Origin: Primula veris
Lineage: Eukaryota; Streptophyta; Magnoliopsida; Ericales; Primulaceae
Reading direction: 5' to 3'
NCBI GenBank assembly: GCA_963682055.1
Contig: OY821740.1
Span: 41,188,795 to 41,252,794, forward strand
DNA: 64,000 nucleotides
Position 1 is the first letter of the stretch. The number at the start of each line of letters is the position of its first letter. The position numbers and the translations under genes were made by a program. Under the pieces are notes generated by a model. It was given only the letters and a program-made list of their open reading frames with translations, had not been told where the DNA came from and searched no databases. Positions 11,232-23,582 of the stretch are shown piece by piece.

Positions 11232-14200
11232 GGGAAGATAGGAAGAGCAAAAGATTCCGAAGTTTCTTTTTCCGTTATTGCTAATAGATTTAGTCTTCCT
11301 TTTTTTTCTTAATATATATTTTCCCCCATCTTTCTTTTTTCTTTTCAATCTAGTTTCGTACTAGCTTTAGTATTGGAGTATGTGGTGATGTAAATGGGCT
11401 TAGCTTCATCTGCCCAGATTTCTGTTCAGAAACCTAAGAATTTTCCTATTTCTTTATATTTCTTTGACAGCCCCCGTCCGTTACTCTGTGTTACGTCCCG
11501 AAATAGTTACGAGTACACTTCCTTACCGGAAGTATTCAGGTAAAAGTTTGAGAAAAAGTTTGAGAAAGTACTTTCTTTGCTTGCTCTCGGTCCTGATTTG
11601 TTTTAGGCATGAGAGACTATTCTGTCTTTTAACACTTAACAACGGATTATCTGGGGAAAATTCAATTGATAATTACCCGTTAACAAACTTAATTGCAAAC
11701 CATGCTTGACAAACGCCCTACCTGAAACGTTTACCCACCTTTGAAAGGTTGCTGGAGAGTTGCCTATACTTCATTGAAATGCAAAAACTGAAAAGTTAAG
11801 CACCACCTATTTTGCTTAGTAAAGTCTCACCGAAACTTTGATGGTTTTCAAGGATAGATGGGCCAGGTCCGGAATTTAGTTCGTGTGTGTGTGCGCGTCA
11901 AAATCAGTAAGGACAGAGTGTTGCAGTGACTTATAAATAATTTGAATAACTTTTAGTGGTTTTATATACCTAATTATCTTTTTTAATAACTCTTAGTTAG
12001 CTTTTAAGCTACTTATGTATGCATAAATTTTGCCAATATTCCATTAGAAATATAGAAAATGCGAACCACATAAACATAAGATGTAAAATAAGTTGAATAT
12101 GTCTTCTCATCAGCAGAGGAAATATTTGAAACTTGTTGACCTTTGACCACTTAGTTTTTTGGTTTTATGATATTTATGAGAGTTAATAGATTATTTTATT
12201 GGCTTTGTGCTTTTAAGCGATCTTAATTTTGATCTGAGCTAAAATAGTCCCCCTACGTTTCTTCTGTTTGGTAAACATGCAAAACAACCTGATTGGTGAT
12301 TTGCGATGTGTCATAAAACACCTCTGTAGACTGTATAGACAAGTTAAATCTTAATGAACATTGTTTATTCGCATTCGTTTTGTTTATTTAAACATGATAA
12401 GAGGTGAGGGTAGTACCAAAAAAACTTTTTCAAAATAAAGTTTCTTTTAAAACACATTCCTGCAGTTTTGTAATTGGGTTGATTACCGGTTTCCGGTTGT
12501 AATTTATCGATTTCGAAAGTATTGTAATACTTTTAATTTTTAATAAAAGTTGGTTCGATAAAAAATAAAAATAAAAAAAATTGTATATTTCTGTTTCCGA
12601 ACACAAAATTTTGTTTCTTATTTAACTTTTTTAATAAGGTAGTATATACTCCACTATTGGGGAGACAGACATGTAACATGACCATTCCGTGAATGAGAAA
12701 CAATTAGAAAGGTCTTAAAGGTGGTGGGCCAAATTCAGGTAGAACCGTAGAAGTGAAACTAAACCTGAATACCAATATTAGATGACTATTGGCTTATCAA
12801 AAAATGCTACTACATTTGATCAAAGTATTTTACAACCTGCTAGTTGCTAATGATTTCATTTTAACTTACAGATATAATGTTGCAAAACAAATAGGTTAAC
12901 TAGGACAGCAAAATCAGAACAACAATTGCAAATTACACAAAACGATCCATTGGTTTCTGGGCACTGAAAGCAAATTGTCACATACTAATTGATACTAAAG
13001 CCTCAAGAGTTGCCACCCCCTAATATATTCGAACTCAGTTGCTAGCCTACAGAAAATTTCCTCTACCCGTGGATCTTATTTTCTAATCGGTTCAAAAAGA
13101 GAACGCCAAAGCGGATGACCCCCTAATATATTCGAACTCAATTGCTAGCCTACAGAAAATTTCCTCTACCCGTGGATCTTATTTTCTAGTCGGTTCAAAA
13201 AGAGAACGCCAAAGCGGATGACACAAGAAACAGAATAATATATGGAAAATGATTATTCGTTATGAAATTTTGTACGGACGTCATTTGTACCGAGACCATA
13301 TGATGATACAAACAGCCTTGATTTGCTGTAGATTATAGAATTTTTTTACCTAAAATGTAAAAAAAGATTTGATCGAGATCAATTTCAGATTTTATTATAA
13401 TTTTCCATCTTGTTAAAAAGTGGTTAAAAATTAAGCTGGAGTATATAAATCGCAGACAGTTGCTTTTACGTGAAATAATGCTGTACGCAAGTGCTTTTTG
13501 CTAGTATTTTCTCGACTCAAATTGCTTTTTGTTTTTTTTTTGCACTGAACTCACAATCACCGAAACAGTGTATTGTAGAACTCCTGTTATAACGTGTAAG
13601 TAGGCAACCTCATGAGTTGGGTGGTTCAACATTGAAAAGAAGATAACTACAATATTCATGAGATAGAAAGACAATTAATTAAAACAAGTAAATGCAAGAG
13701 TAATGAGACGGTTGAGAGTAATGAGGGGCTATTACATCATATGATAAATACCGATTTAATTCAATACAAACTCCCTTATGCCCTTTCTCTTTCCCTCTTT
13801 ATTTCAATCTCACCCTCTTTGATACTAATATTTAATTCGACTTTACTCTCTTTTCCTTTTCCAACACCCACCTCTTTAACACACACATGCAACTCCCTTA
13901 ACTCCTCTCTCAGTCCATTATTAATCACTGTAAATGTATTTATGAACTCAGGAAATATTTAAAACTGAAAACAACCACAAATCTTTTCTTTAACGAGAAA
14001 TATAGAGTTGACACAACTTATAAAGATGTACCAACTTTTACCAAGCAAAAAATAATATACTACGACTACGTAATCAATTAATATTTCCAAATGCACAATA
14101 ATAAAAGTGTGGTATTTCATAAAATCCCTGGTCAATTTAAGTATGTCGTTTTTTTATTTCTTTTACCTTATCCGATATGAAAATTTAAAACAACTAGAAA

Positions 14201-14860
14201 TGATGACTTCCCCAAACAAATGAATCTTCTCATAGGGGTGAAGGCCGTTGATTCGGTTTGGATAACTCAAAGATTTCTAAGTAGGTTATACCGTCGATAA
14301 AACTTGAAACAAAACTTGGTGGCTATTTAAAAATAAAAAATAGCATCATTCATCATGTACGATAGAAATAAAATCATTCAGAGAATACTTTTAGAACTCA
14401 AAGTCAATCATGTCGTAGAAAAAACACTACCCACGATGCCCCCGGAAAGTTGCTGTGTATGTGGAATTTTAGAAATTTCAGATGACTAGGGTGTTCGTCT
14501 CAACTTTTGTGCTCCTTAACTAATCTAAAGGATTTAAAAGTCCATGGCCCAATATTCTTACCAGCTTGATTTTGTCATCACGTGCTTACTTTCAGATGTG
14601 TAATTTGAACGTGATATCTCATTTGGAATTTAAGGCTTAGTTTGATGATGAAGATGATTTTAAATGATATTTTTTAGCCTTTTGATGGGTATAGCTCATC
14701 CCACAGTTTATCAAAGGCTGGTAACAGAGTCTACTCTCTAAGCGCTGACAACTAATATCATGTTAAATGATTCTTTAGTTGCAAACATTGAACAAAAAAG
14801 CTAGCTTTTTTCAAGCTAAAGAAAGCGAAAATCAATGAGGCAAAAGCTTCTTGTTTATCC
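11232..14860. other. Intergenic between the GIR1-like and RRM/RS genes
   Basis: The first 200 or so bases are the GIR1-like 3' UTR (T-rich, ending near 11460). The segment at about 11468-11760, with GTTACGTCCCGAAATAGTTACG, resembles LTR-retrotransposon sequence, but no paired ends were found. The rest holds the 103-bp tandem duplication at 13016-13221 and otherwise nothing recognisable. The CT-rich open stretch at 13741-13962 is low complexity. Confidence 0.5.
13016..13221. repeat. 103-bp tandem duplication
   Basis: Copies at 13016-13118 and 13119-13221 are directly adjacent, each starting CCCCCTAATATATTCG and ending GCCAAAGCGGATGA. They differ at only two positions (CAGTTG/CAATTG and CTAATC/CTAGTC), so the duplication is recent. 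No open frame runs through it. Confidence 0.95.
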
Positions 14861-14869
14861 AGGCCACAA

Positions 14870-15337
14870 GCACAAAATCTCAGCTTAAAGACTCCACAGC
14901 CATATATGAGTAACAGCTAAAAAAGTACAAAAACATAAAAGCTGATGATAAAAACTACAGTCAAGATCTCTAAGCAGCATTGACACAAACAACTATTTTT
15001 ACCTCATGAGGATCAGCTTAAATAACATCCGGCTGAAAATACATGATAACAAGCTCCCTACTTGAATATCCACTGCCCTTCTGTATTCTCGAAACTACAC
15101 TTTTAACATTTTAGCTTCTAATATTGTAAAACCTGCAAAAAAAAAGAACGATGTTTAATAGAGTTATCTTAAATATATAAAACAAAATCTCATGTCCATT
15201 TTCATAAACTCGACATGTGTGCAAAACAGAATTTATACCTAGAAGACATAATTATGAACTATGATTTGAGCAACAGTGGGCTGTATATTATATAAAGATG
15301 CAGTGTTTAACGACATGCAGAAAGCATAAGCAGTGAC
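14870..15337 (-). other. Probable spliced 3' UTR exons of the RRM/RS gene
   Basis: On the minus strand, downstream of the stop at 16276, a donor CTTGACCAG|GTAATT lies at 16205/16204. A candidate exon at 15239-15337 has acceptor CTCTGCAG and donor CTTCTAG|GTATAA. A last exon begins at 15132 after a T-tract and GCAG and runs to roughly 14870. All sites are GT-AG with good context. No long frame continues through them, so they are read as 3' UTR. Confidence 0.5.
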
Positions 15338-16275
15338 CTGCAGAGTGGTCAACAGAGCGAAGTTGCTGGTGTAGGGACGTGTTAAAAACAATGATATACT
15401 AACATAAGAAAACCGGAAAGCATTTACATTTGTTTTCTTCTATACACTATGTTTCACAGCCATGATTTGAAATAACATGACTTATTTAAGTCATCGTATC
15501 CTATAGAGGAATATCAATGGCAACACTATGTTTCTTATGCTCCTGGTCAAACAAATGTTGATTTATATCCTATCCATCTCTTCAAGGTCAAATGTTTTGA
15601 ACAAACATCCGCTAATAACTTTCAATGAGCATCAGTTATATCCACTAATATTTGATTGCGCTTACACATAATTACTGGAGATATAGATATTCCCTCTCTA
15701 GTAATCTGACTTTGACAACAAAGCTGTTTCTCAGGTTGACGTGTATTTTCTAAATTATCGAAGAAGAAAGAAAATGAACTTCGTAAATCATACGGTAGTT
15801 TAATTCAAAAAAGATATACATAAATTTAATCACATATGGCAATAAAGGGATCATGTGGTAACAGATGAAGGCATGTAACCAGGATTAAATAGACAACAGC
15901 AAAATATTTACTGCTCGTAAGTCTTTGCAAACAACCAAATGCAAAGCAATCACACCTAAATGGCAAAACAAAATGATATACTGGTGCGCATAAGCTTTTG
16001 AGGATTATACTAGCAGAATCAGATATTAAACGCATCGGCAGGTTTGGAGCACTATACATGTGATCTGAAGTAACCATTCAAGTTAAAATTTATGGAATAA
16101 ACCTTTTCCTTCAGAAATCTATATAACCAACAAAGGTTTTAAGACTGTATTAAAAGAGGTTTCACAGGAATGATAAAAAGAAAGATATAAAGGAAGAAAA
16201 TTACCTGGTCAAGTTTAACATTGTTAATACAACATGAATTAGGACCCATTATGTGCTTGCAACGGATGTCATAGC

Positions 16276-18123
16276 TCAGCATTTTTCTTCACCCCACTCT
16301 CCCCAACCACTACTGCTTCGAATATATTTGTCAACTATACCAAACTCTTGATTTTGAACAATCCTCCGAGCATAATTTTCGCTAGAAATAGAACCCTTTT
16401 TAAGCCTCCTATAGTAAATAATTTGCCAAGGCCACAAACGAGCTGAGCCAAAGTATGCATCTACAGGTAAATCCTTTTCATCTTCTGTTGGGACGTTTAA
16501 GCCATAGTGTTTCAGCACTATGCCTAACTCTTCTGAGGATATTCTCAAAGGATTGGTTGAGATAGATCTTGAATAATCTTCTTGAACAGATTTTGTATTA
16601 AATCCTGATAATGTAATATCATCATAACCAAGCTCAGAAGAATTTTTTATTGCAACATTAATTTCATCTTGCAAGATGTGATCCTCTTGTGCATTGTCTT
16701 TCTCTTCGATAGATTCTCCTATGCTAATGTTTTCCGCTTTTTTTCCTTCAGAATTCAAATTGTGCAAACCAAAATTAACTTGAACTTGTTCATCCAAGTT
16801 GTCATCCTGGTTTATCTGTGTCTTATCTGGCGAGGAAGGTAAAGGCCGATCGAGTGACACAGATAGAGATGATGACGCAGGGGAGCTGGACCTTGCCCTA
16901 GACTTATTATTTCCTGAATGTGTCGTGCGAGATAATGATCTTGATCTTGAATAGCTATCAGACTTCGATACAGACCTTGAAGAGTTTGATTTGGAGAACG
17001 ACTTAGATAAATTACGTTCACAATATGCAAATTTCTTAGCATCTCGGTTATCTGGGTTCCTGTTTTCTCTCCTAGTCCGTTTCCTCTCCACACAATTTGT
17101 ACTAGGTTCACCTTCAAAAAATTCTTGTGCCCTAGAAACAACACTCTTCATTAACCTGGACTGTTTTATTGAGCTAGAAAACCTATTTTCAATCTTGGGA
17201 CGCCTCATTAAAACATCTCTAGTAAACTTTAGTCTTTCTTCAGACCTAGTCCCAAGCCCGTTCATATCTCCTCTGAATTCTATGTCTGGCATGTCATCAA
17301 ACCTGCTTAGCTTTTTTCTCATTGAACCCTTTCCTCGAGAACAGCTATGCATCTTGTGTTCTGGTTCACCACAAATACAGAAACCTTTTTGAGGACTTAA
17401 GATATCAAGATTCTCTCTAGCTCCCTCCCGAAATTCTCTCCCTATTTTATCTTGAGATCTTCTCCAAGTAGGAGAACTATCTGAATATCTCTCTGACAAG
17501 TTCTCATCCACATCATTCTTGTCATCAACATCAACAAAAGGGCCATCTCGGTGAAATCCAGATCCGTCGTTGTTTTTACTTGTTAAGACATCAGTTCCAG
17601 TTTTCCAGCTGTTATTATCCATTTGGTCTTCCTGAATTTTACAATCCTCTTTAGAATAATCTTCTATAAGTTTACCTCGATCTTCTGCTGCAGTGTCTTT
17701 AATTTTGACTTCTTCAAGTTTTGTCACTGCTATGTTCTCAATATTAGTGTTTCCGCCATTACTACCTTGTTGTTTAAGATTGTATTTACAATCTCGACGA
17801 CCTTTAATATCCAATTTTCTATTAAAATACTCGTGTGTTATCCTAAATTTCCTACCACGTTGCAACTCAGACGATCTGCTAATTCTAGAAACACTATAAG
17901 ATGATTTAGGTTGCTGTTTTGACCATGAAAGTGATATAAGTTCTCCACAAATTTTTTTGTCACGTAGGACTTTCATAGCTTTCTCTGCTTGTACTGGAAA
18001 ATCGTAAACCACAAACCCATAACCATCTTTCAGATTCACATTACAGTGTCCAAACTTCCGAAAAACACGTTCGAGTTCATCTTTCCGCACACAAGATGAT
18101 ATGTTACTGAGATGTAGAGACAT
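16276..18123 (-). CDS. RRM and RS-domain protein, SR splicing-factor-like
   Basis: A 615-residue nuclear-type protein. Residues 2-70 form one RRM, with RNP2 LHLSNI (3-8) and RNP1 DGYGFVVY (33-40). An acidic, charged linker follows. A zinc-knuckle-like CICGEPEHKMHSC (249-261) has spacing CX1CX4HX4C. Residues 370-430 are rich in SR/RS dipeptides. A C-terminal block, YFGSARLWPWQIIYYRR to SSGWGEWGEE (557-613), looks conserved rather than low complexity. The family is consistent with pre-mRNA splicing or mRNA processing, but I cannot name an orthologue. The start was placed at ATG 18123 because TTTCATTGCAG directly precedes it on the minus strand. A 1,262-nt 5' UTR intron therefore ends there, and the open frame upstream is intronic. 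Confidence 0.82.
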   Translation of the reverse strand: MSLHLSNISSCVRKDELERVFRKFGHCNVNLKDGYGFVVYDFPVQAEKAMKVLRDKKICGELISLSWSKQQPKSSYSVSRISRSSELQRGRKFRITHEYFNRKLDIKGRRDCKYNLKQQGSNGGNTNIENIAVTKLEEVKIKDTAAEDRGKLIEDYSKEDCKIQEDQMDNNSWKTGTDVLTSKNNDGSGFHRDGPFVDVDDKNDVDENLSERYSDSSPTWRRSQDKIGREFREGARENLDILSPQKGFCICGEPEHKMHSCSRGKGSMRKKLSRFDDMPDIEFRGDMNGLGTRSEERLKFTRDVLMRRPKIENRFSSSIKQSRLMKSVVSRAQEFFEGEPSTNCVERKRTRRENRNPDNRDAKKFAYCERNLSKSFSKSNSSRSVSKSDSYSRSRSLSRTTHSGNNKSRARSSSPASSSLSVSLDRPLPSSPDKTQINQDDNLDEQVQVNFGLHNLNSEGKKAENISIGESIEEKDNAQEDHILQDEINVAIKNSSELGYDDITLSGFNTKSVQEDYSRSISTNPLRISSEELGIVLKHYGLNVPTEDEKDLPVDAYFGSARLWPWQIIYYRRLKKGSISSENYARRIVQNQEFGIVDKYIRSSSGWGEWGEEKC

Positions 18124-19385
18124 CTGCAATGAAACAAAAACAAGTGACACAAGTAAATTAACAATGTTATCAAGATTAACTGAATTGCGTAATTTTCACC
18201 AACTTGTTGTCATTTCAATTGCTTGACAAAAAACTAACGGCACCGAGAGAGTTGACAAAAAAAAACTCTTATTCTAGTGTCAATATAAGTAATTACTCAA
18301 TTATATTACCTTATCTCATAATATGTATCAAACACAGAAGGTCACTCATATTCTTCAACTAATATTTAATATCCAAGGACGTTTAATATGTTCTGTGAAG
18401 GTTTCCTACTCGATGCCATGGTACCCACATTTCTTGCTTTACTCATATTTGTAATGCTTCCATTCCCCTGCATTCTACACTTACATTGCATTAATTGTCC
18501 ATTGTGAATTATTACCCTACAAATCCTACAACTAATTAAAAACAACAACTCTACGACTTTATCAAGTTGAAGCCAGGGTCTTCATATAAAGCAACGGTCT
18601 TAGGCCTAGGTATTTGGATACCATATCCATATGAGCCTCAATTTTACATTAGAAAACAGATTTTCAATCCCTTTAGCTTGTAACTTTGTATTTTCTAACA
18701 TAATGGTCCTTAAAATAAAACTCAACGACTTCAGACCTTGCCCATTACGATTTTTAGTCTCTAAATTTAAGACTGAACCTCGATATCTGTAAAAAGTTTC
18801 ACACATGTTATTCACATAATAAAAAGTATCCGATAGTCCCTAGTTTTTGTACCCTTCCATATGGTCCTTCAAAATTGCGTTTTTTTGTTGATAATTGGTC
18901 CTTCAAAAAAAACAGGCTCATCCCAAACAAGGTCTAGTTTCCGAAAAAATGTGCCTGACGACCGATCCCAAAATTATATAAAGGAAGAAAAATAATTCAA
19001 CCAAAATATACCGTCACGAGATAATTTACACCAATTTAAATTTATATGGAACTGGACTACTACGACTAGGAAACATCAAAGTACATTTGCAAAAAAACTA
19101 TATTAAATGACTTTTAATACAAAACATCAAACCTAAAAAAACACAGCTACTGAGTAGGTACATGTATACACACCTTTATTTTAATAAATAACCAAAATTA
19201 CTTAACATTACCTAAAAAAAACTACACAATAGTTGCTTAATAAATAACCATAACTACATTACCTATTGTTTACTCACAAAAAATACTGATATAACAGGTA
19301 CGTCATATTTAATGATATAACCCTAAAAACTTAATATAAAAATAAATGATTAAATAAAGCTGCATTTGAGCATAACGCTTAGTAC
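18124..19385 (-). other. 5' UTR intron of the RRM/RS gene
   Basis: Donor TGGTGAAG|GTACTAAG at 19386/19385 and acceptor TTGCAG at 18124 bound a 1,262-nt intron. Short open stretches inside (18366-18548, 18606-18815) lack gene features. Part of it (about 18600-18900), with repeated 'ggtcctt' and 'gtccctag' words, has the look of interspersed repeat DNA. Confidence 0.6.
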
Positions 19386-19470
19386 CTTCACCAAATGAAG
19401 CTTCGAGAAAAACTCTCTCTCTCTCTCTCTCTTTCTCTCTATAGAGAGAGACAGGGAAACGTCGGAGCAG
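19386..19470 (-). other. 5' UTR exon of the RRM/RS gene with GA repeat
   Basis: On the minus strand the leader has a (GA)10 tract (plus-strand CT at 19413-19432) and ends at the donor GTGAAG|GTACT. GA-rich leaders are common in plant housekeeping genes. There is no ATG between the GA tract and the donor. The upstream end of the exon is a guess. Confidence 0.5.
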
Positions 19471-22400
19471 TTATCCGACCCGACTAGTAAAAAAAGTAAT
19501 CGTGTAAAGGTAAAATATTAGTACTAAAAATGCAAATAAAACTTTTGTACTATGGTTTATTTCCAAATCAACCCCAATGACTATGAAATATTTTCAATTG
19601 CTCCTCACAAACTATCTAGCTTTTGCATTTTTTTTTAATTATTTTTTGCCTTTTGGAACAAGTTCCAAGTGGCTACAGAAAATAAAATACATACATATAG
19701 GTTCTCCAACCCGAAACTGTCTACCTAACAATTCCGACCATGGAAAGTATAGCAAAAGAAACCTAAAAAAGTGTAAAAATACAAACTCAAATATAATATT
19801 TAAATGACTGTAAAAATATTGCTAACATAGCTTTTGCATTTGACTCGGTGTACATCGACATAAAATTATGGCTGGTGTCTCGTTTAGGTATATTTTTTTT
19901 TTCATGATTTTTTTAAACGTTTATTTTTTACCTAGGCAAATAAGTAGTTGAATCCCTGTATTTCAGAGTAATATGGAGTAATTTTTTGTGTGCGTGAAAC
20001 TCTTGAAGTATCATATGTATTCACTACCAATATGTATAGAAGAGTATGTTTTTCAATCATTTGGTTTCTAAGAGCATTCACAATAGTTTTGTTAACTTTT
20101 TAATGTTAAATAATGACACATCATCGTTTAAAAAGTTATTAAATGACACGTAAGCATCTTAAATTTAATAACTACGTTAGTTTCACGTTAACAATGTTAT
20201 CAATTTTTAATTAAGCATTTCTCTTTTATTTTACTGGTCGCTATTCTTATGAGAAGAATTTATAGGAGATAATAACGTTGATTGTGCCCGGTGTTTGTCA
20301 CGTCAGCAGTTACAAACATTAAAAACGTTGTTAACTTTAAGAACTTTTTTAACCTCTATAAAATAACACATAATTTAACGTAACTAATGGAAATAAAAAA
20401 ATACATTGTTAGCTAATTATTTTATTTAACAACACATAACAACTTGAGTCTCTCCAAGTCATTCACATTCAAATCCATTTTTCCAATCATTAGCAAGCAT
20501 GAGTGGAGCATAAGTTTACATGTATGGGGATTAGGGACAAGTTTTAGCCAAACATAAGCTAGAAAGACTTAGTACTACACGTTTGTAACTTGGCTAATAT
20601 AATACATTTGAAGACTGAAAAAGAAGGTATTTCCATGCTCAAACGGATAAACTACAATGAACTACACATACTTAAAAAGTCTTATAAAGCAGAATTTCTA
20701 TCTTGGACTCATGTTGGGACTAAATTGCACATGAACTAGGGAGGAAAAAACAGAAAATTCGTATCGAAATATGGTATTTTGCAAATATTGGGATACGATC
20801 ATAAGCAAAGAAAAGAGAGAAGGAACTTAAACACAAGGTGAAACGAAATTTTAGAGTTGAAAGAACTTAGATGCTATCATATCCAACTCACACGAAGTCG
20901 TCAAATTGTAAAGAATTCCTATACCATGTAATGGCTCGTTTGGAATTGATTTGGTTCCTTTGACTTAAACTAAGCTGATTGAATTCATTTGTATTCTATC
21001 TCATTTGCTTGTTGCTAACTAGTTTGTTAATTTGATTCACTTCATTAAAAAGATCGTTGATATTGGACATTCTAATCAATTAGTTGGTTGGTGTATGAAT
21101 TAGCTTCAATTGCACGTTGTGGAGTAAACAAGCCCTTATATATTCATTTCACTGTCAAGTTATGGATTGTTGTATTCACATTCCGTTATAATAAACTGAT
21201 TGTTAAATGGATTCATTTCAGTTTAATGCCATGGTGGCGCCCGGCATCAAAAGTGCGAGGGACATGAGAAAGGAGAAGAGAGAAATCGACAGAGCAGCAG
21301 CATATTGCATGGATATCAAGAAAAAAACGTTACTCTTGAGGTTATCCTGTTAGGAAGGAGTTGAAGGGTTTAGCTATTGACAGTGGCTAGCCCCTAAATT
21401 ATCAGATTAATTTATCTGCCAAGTTAGAAGGGAAGTTTGTGACCAACCCACCACTAAACAATCTAATGCAATGTTGTCGAAATCGTTATTCATCAAAAGG
21501 ATGATCTTGTTCGGAAATGTAGTTGCACGAGTTCATCAAGATTCAGTCTGATTAATCTTTAAGCTTACTGATAATTGTTGTAATTAATCATTATTCATCA
21601 AATATGTTATCAAGCTTCAGTCTGATTCCTAATTAGACTCCCGTTCCCCAAAAAACAAAGCAAGTTGCTTTTATATTTCAGTTCTATTTACAATCTGAGA
21701 TTTCATGAAATTCATTCTAGAAATTTGCACTGAATTTAGTTTCATATAAATTGGTTAACTTTCCCTATTACAAGCCTAAATTTAACACAAAATAAAGGAT
21801 TTGACTAAAAACTTTTATCAACCTCTTGGCTCAATACCATTTTCTACCAACTTTAAAGGAAAGTGATGAGTTTTCGGCAAGTGAAGGGTTTACTGTAGGC
21901 AAGAATGGGACGCGTGTACATATGTTTTAAATTTTCATTTCAGTCCTTAATATTTCTGTCGGTTTGCAATTTGATTCGTTAGATTGTAATAGTTACTTTT
22001 TCCACTGTGTTTAATTATTTTAATAAAATAGTGGGTTTTCCACTGATTATTTAAAAAAAAATTAACAAGGGTTAGTTGAAGAAGTGGAAAAAGAAAATGA
22101 TAGACAAGAAGAAACAGAATTCTGAATACTGTTCCTGGAACTAGATTCACCATGATCATTATCATCATCCACAGAACTAAGTCCAACCAACAAATCAGCA
22201 AAAGCTTCAATAACATATTACATATCCATGATATTCCTTCTCGTTAACTATTAAATACCAATTCAATATCATATCAAGATTCTCCCAACCCATCAACCCA
22301 AGATCCTTGTTTTGACTTTAGTACATATGCTCCACTTATGCTTTATGATGATTGAAAAAATTAATTTGAATGTGAATCACTTAAAAACCGAAGGGTCGAA

Positions 22401-23577
22401 AAGTACTCTTCTATACATATTGGCAGAAGCCTAGAAGGTAAGATAGCATTTAAGTTTTTATTGAATGAAAGAGATGATTATTCATGATGACTTCTGTGGC
22501 TGATGAATTAATTACAGATCCGTATGAGTTGGATCTGCAAATACCCCTAGCTAGCCATTTACTCCCCAGTGAAGATTAAGATATGCCTGATAAAGTGACG
22601 ATGTTAATGATGTACTATATGCTATATTATATAAGTTGTACCGTGGTGTCAACTAGGATTTATTCAGGAAACTCTGGTATTTTTTTGAGAAGATCAAGTT
22701 CATTCGGAACCATATATAACTTAATTTCCTGGTTAAGTAACTTTTTATCTATGTCAGGGATCTTTTTATAGTTAAACATCAATGCTAATGCACTACCATC
22801 AATATATAGACGAGGAAGATTCATCACAAACAGATGTACTAATTAAAACCGGAAGCATTAAGCCAAACATTAATCATCAACCTTGCACGACTAAATACAC
22901 AATTCCATTGGTCAATATCGACCCATCCAAACTCATAGCAAAACTAGCAGGTCTTTTTCAGGTTATGCCCTTTTCTATAGAGCAGCTACTTGTTACTGTA
23001 ACCCATTTTCTAGTAAAATACTAAAATTCCTTATTGTTGTTTCCGATTTCACCAGATCGTCCGGTCAATTATACATTCCGGCTACATTTTTTTAGTCAAT
23101 AACTCTGAAGATTAAGAATTTGAACACAGCTTTAACGGAAACCATTTGCTCGACAGCTACATTAATAGGACCAAATTAAAAGCAACATTATAAATAGTCT
23201 CAGTATACCAGATTGTAGTCATCTTACTAGAAATTAAACATGTATGACAATTTTTATATTTATTTTTATTTCAGGGATTCACTAGCACTATGCGGTGTGG
23301 CGGTCTCTACCTGACTCCAAGCCTCCTTCGATTTAGAGTCCTTTAGCTAATCTGACGTGAAATTTTTTAGTTGCTCCATCATTTAGTTGAGTCACTGTTT
23401 ATTCATCCTGTTTTTTTTTTTTTTGGAAACAAATTCATCCTGGTTTGCTAATTATAAGATGTGTGGCGCTATTTTAGAAGACATTTTCTACCGAAATAGA
23501 TTTTTTTCAGTAGATCGAGACTTTAGATGTCATTGTGACAACATCTACGTGACATTTTAAACGTTTGAGATAGAGCA
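19471..23577. other. Intergenic, with old repeats and one coding-like scrap
   Basis: No gene was recognised. A MITE-like segment covers about 20071-20455 and starts GAGCATTCACAATAG, a common plant MITE end. A segment of about 60 bp at 20458-20525 reappears inverted at 22319-22380. On the minus strand at about 22213-22067 a short frame reads VIEAFADLLVGLSS and then a Ser-rich tail before a stop. It looks coding, but there is no start, acceptor or recognisable family. Confidence 0.45.
20071..20455. repeat. MITE-like segment
   Basis: It begins AAGAGCATTCACAATAG and has internal GTTAAC-rich inverted words (TTTTGTTAACTTTTTAATGTTAAA against GTTGTTAACTTTAAGAACTTTTTTAAC). It ends near CAACTTGAGTCTCTCC. 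The terminal similarity is weak and no target duplication was settled, so the boundaries are approximate. Confidence 0.35.
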
Positions 23578-23582
23578 CTTTA

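Noticed and set aside
13741..13962. 73-codon frame rich in Ser/Leu/Pro
   Set aside because: The sequence is CT-rich low complexity without promoter, splice or family evidence.
16812..17144. 110-codon minus-strand frame
   Set aside because: It overlaps the RRM/RS CDS in another frame and has no family features.
17623..17904. Plus-strand frames of 93 and 68 codons
   Set aside because: They are antisense shadows of the RRM/RS coding exon.
22583..23024. Two consecutive short frames
   Set aside because: No family, no splice continuity and no start context. They probably arose by chance.
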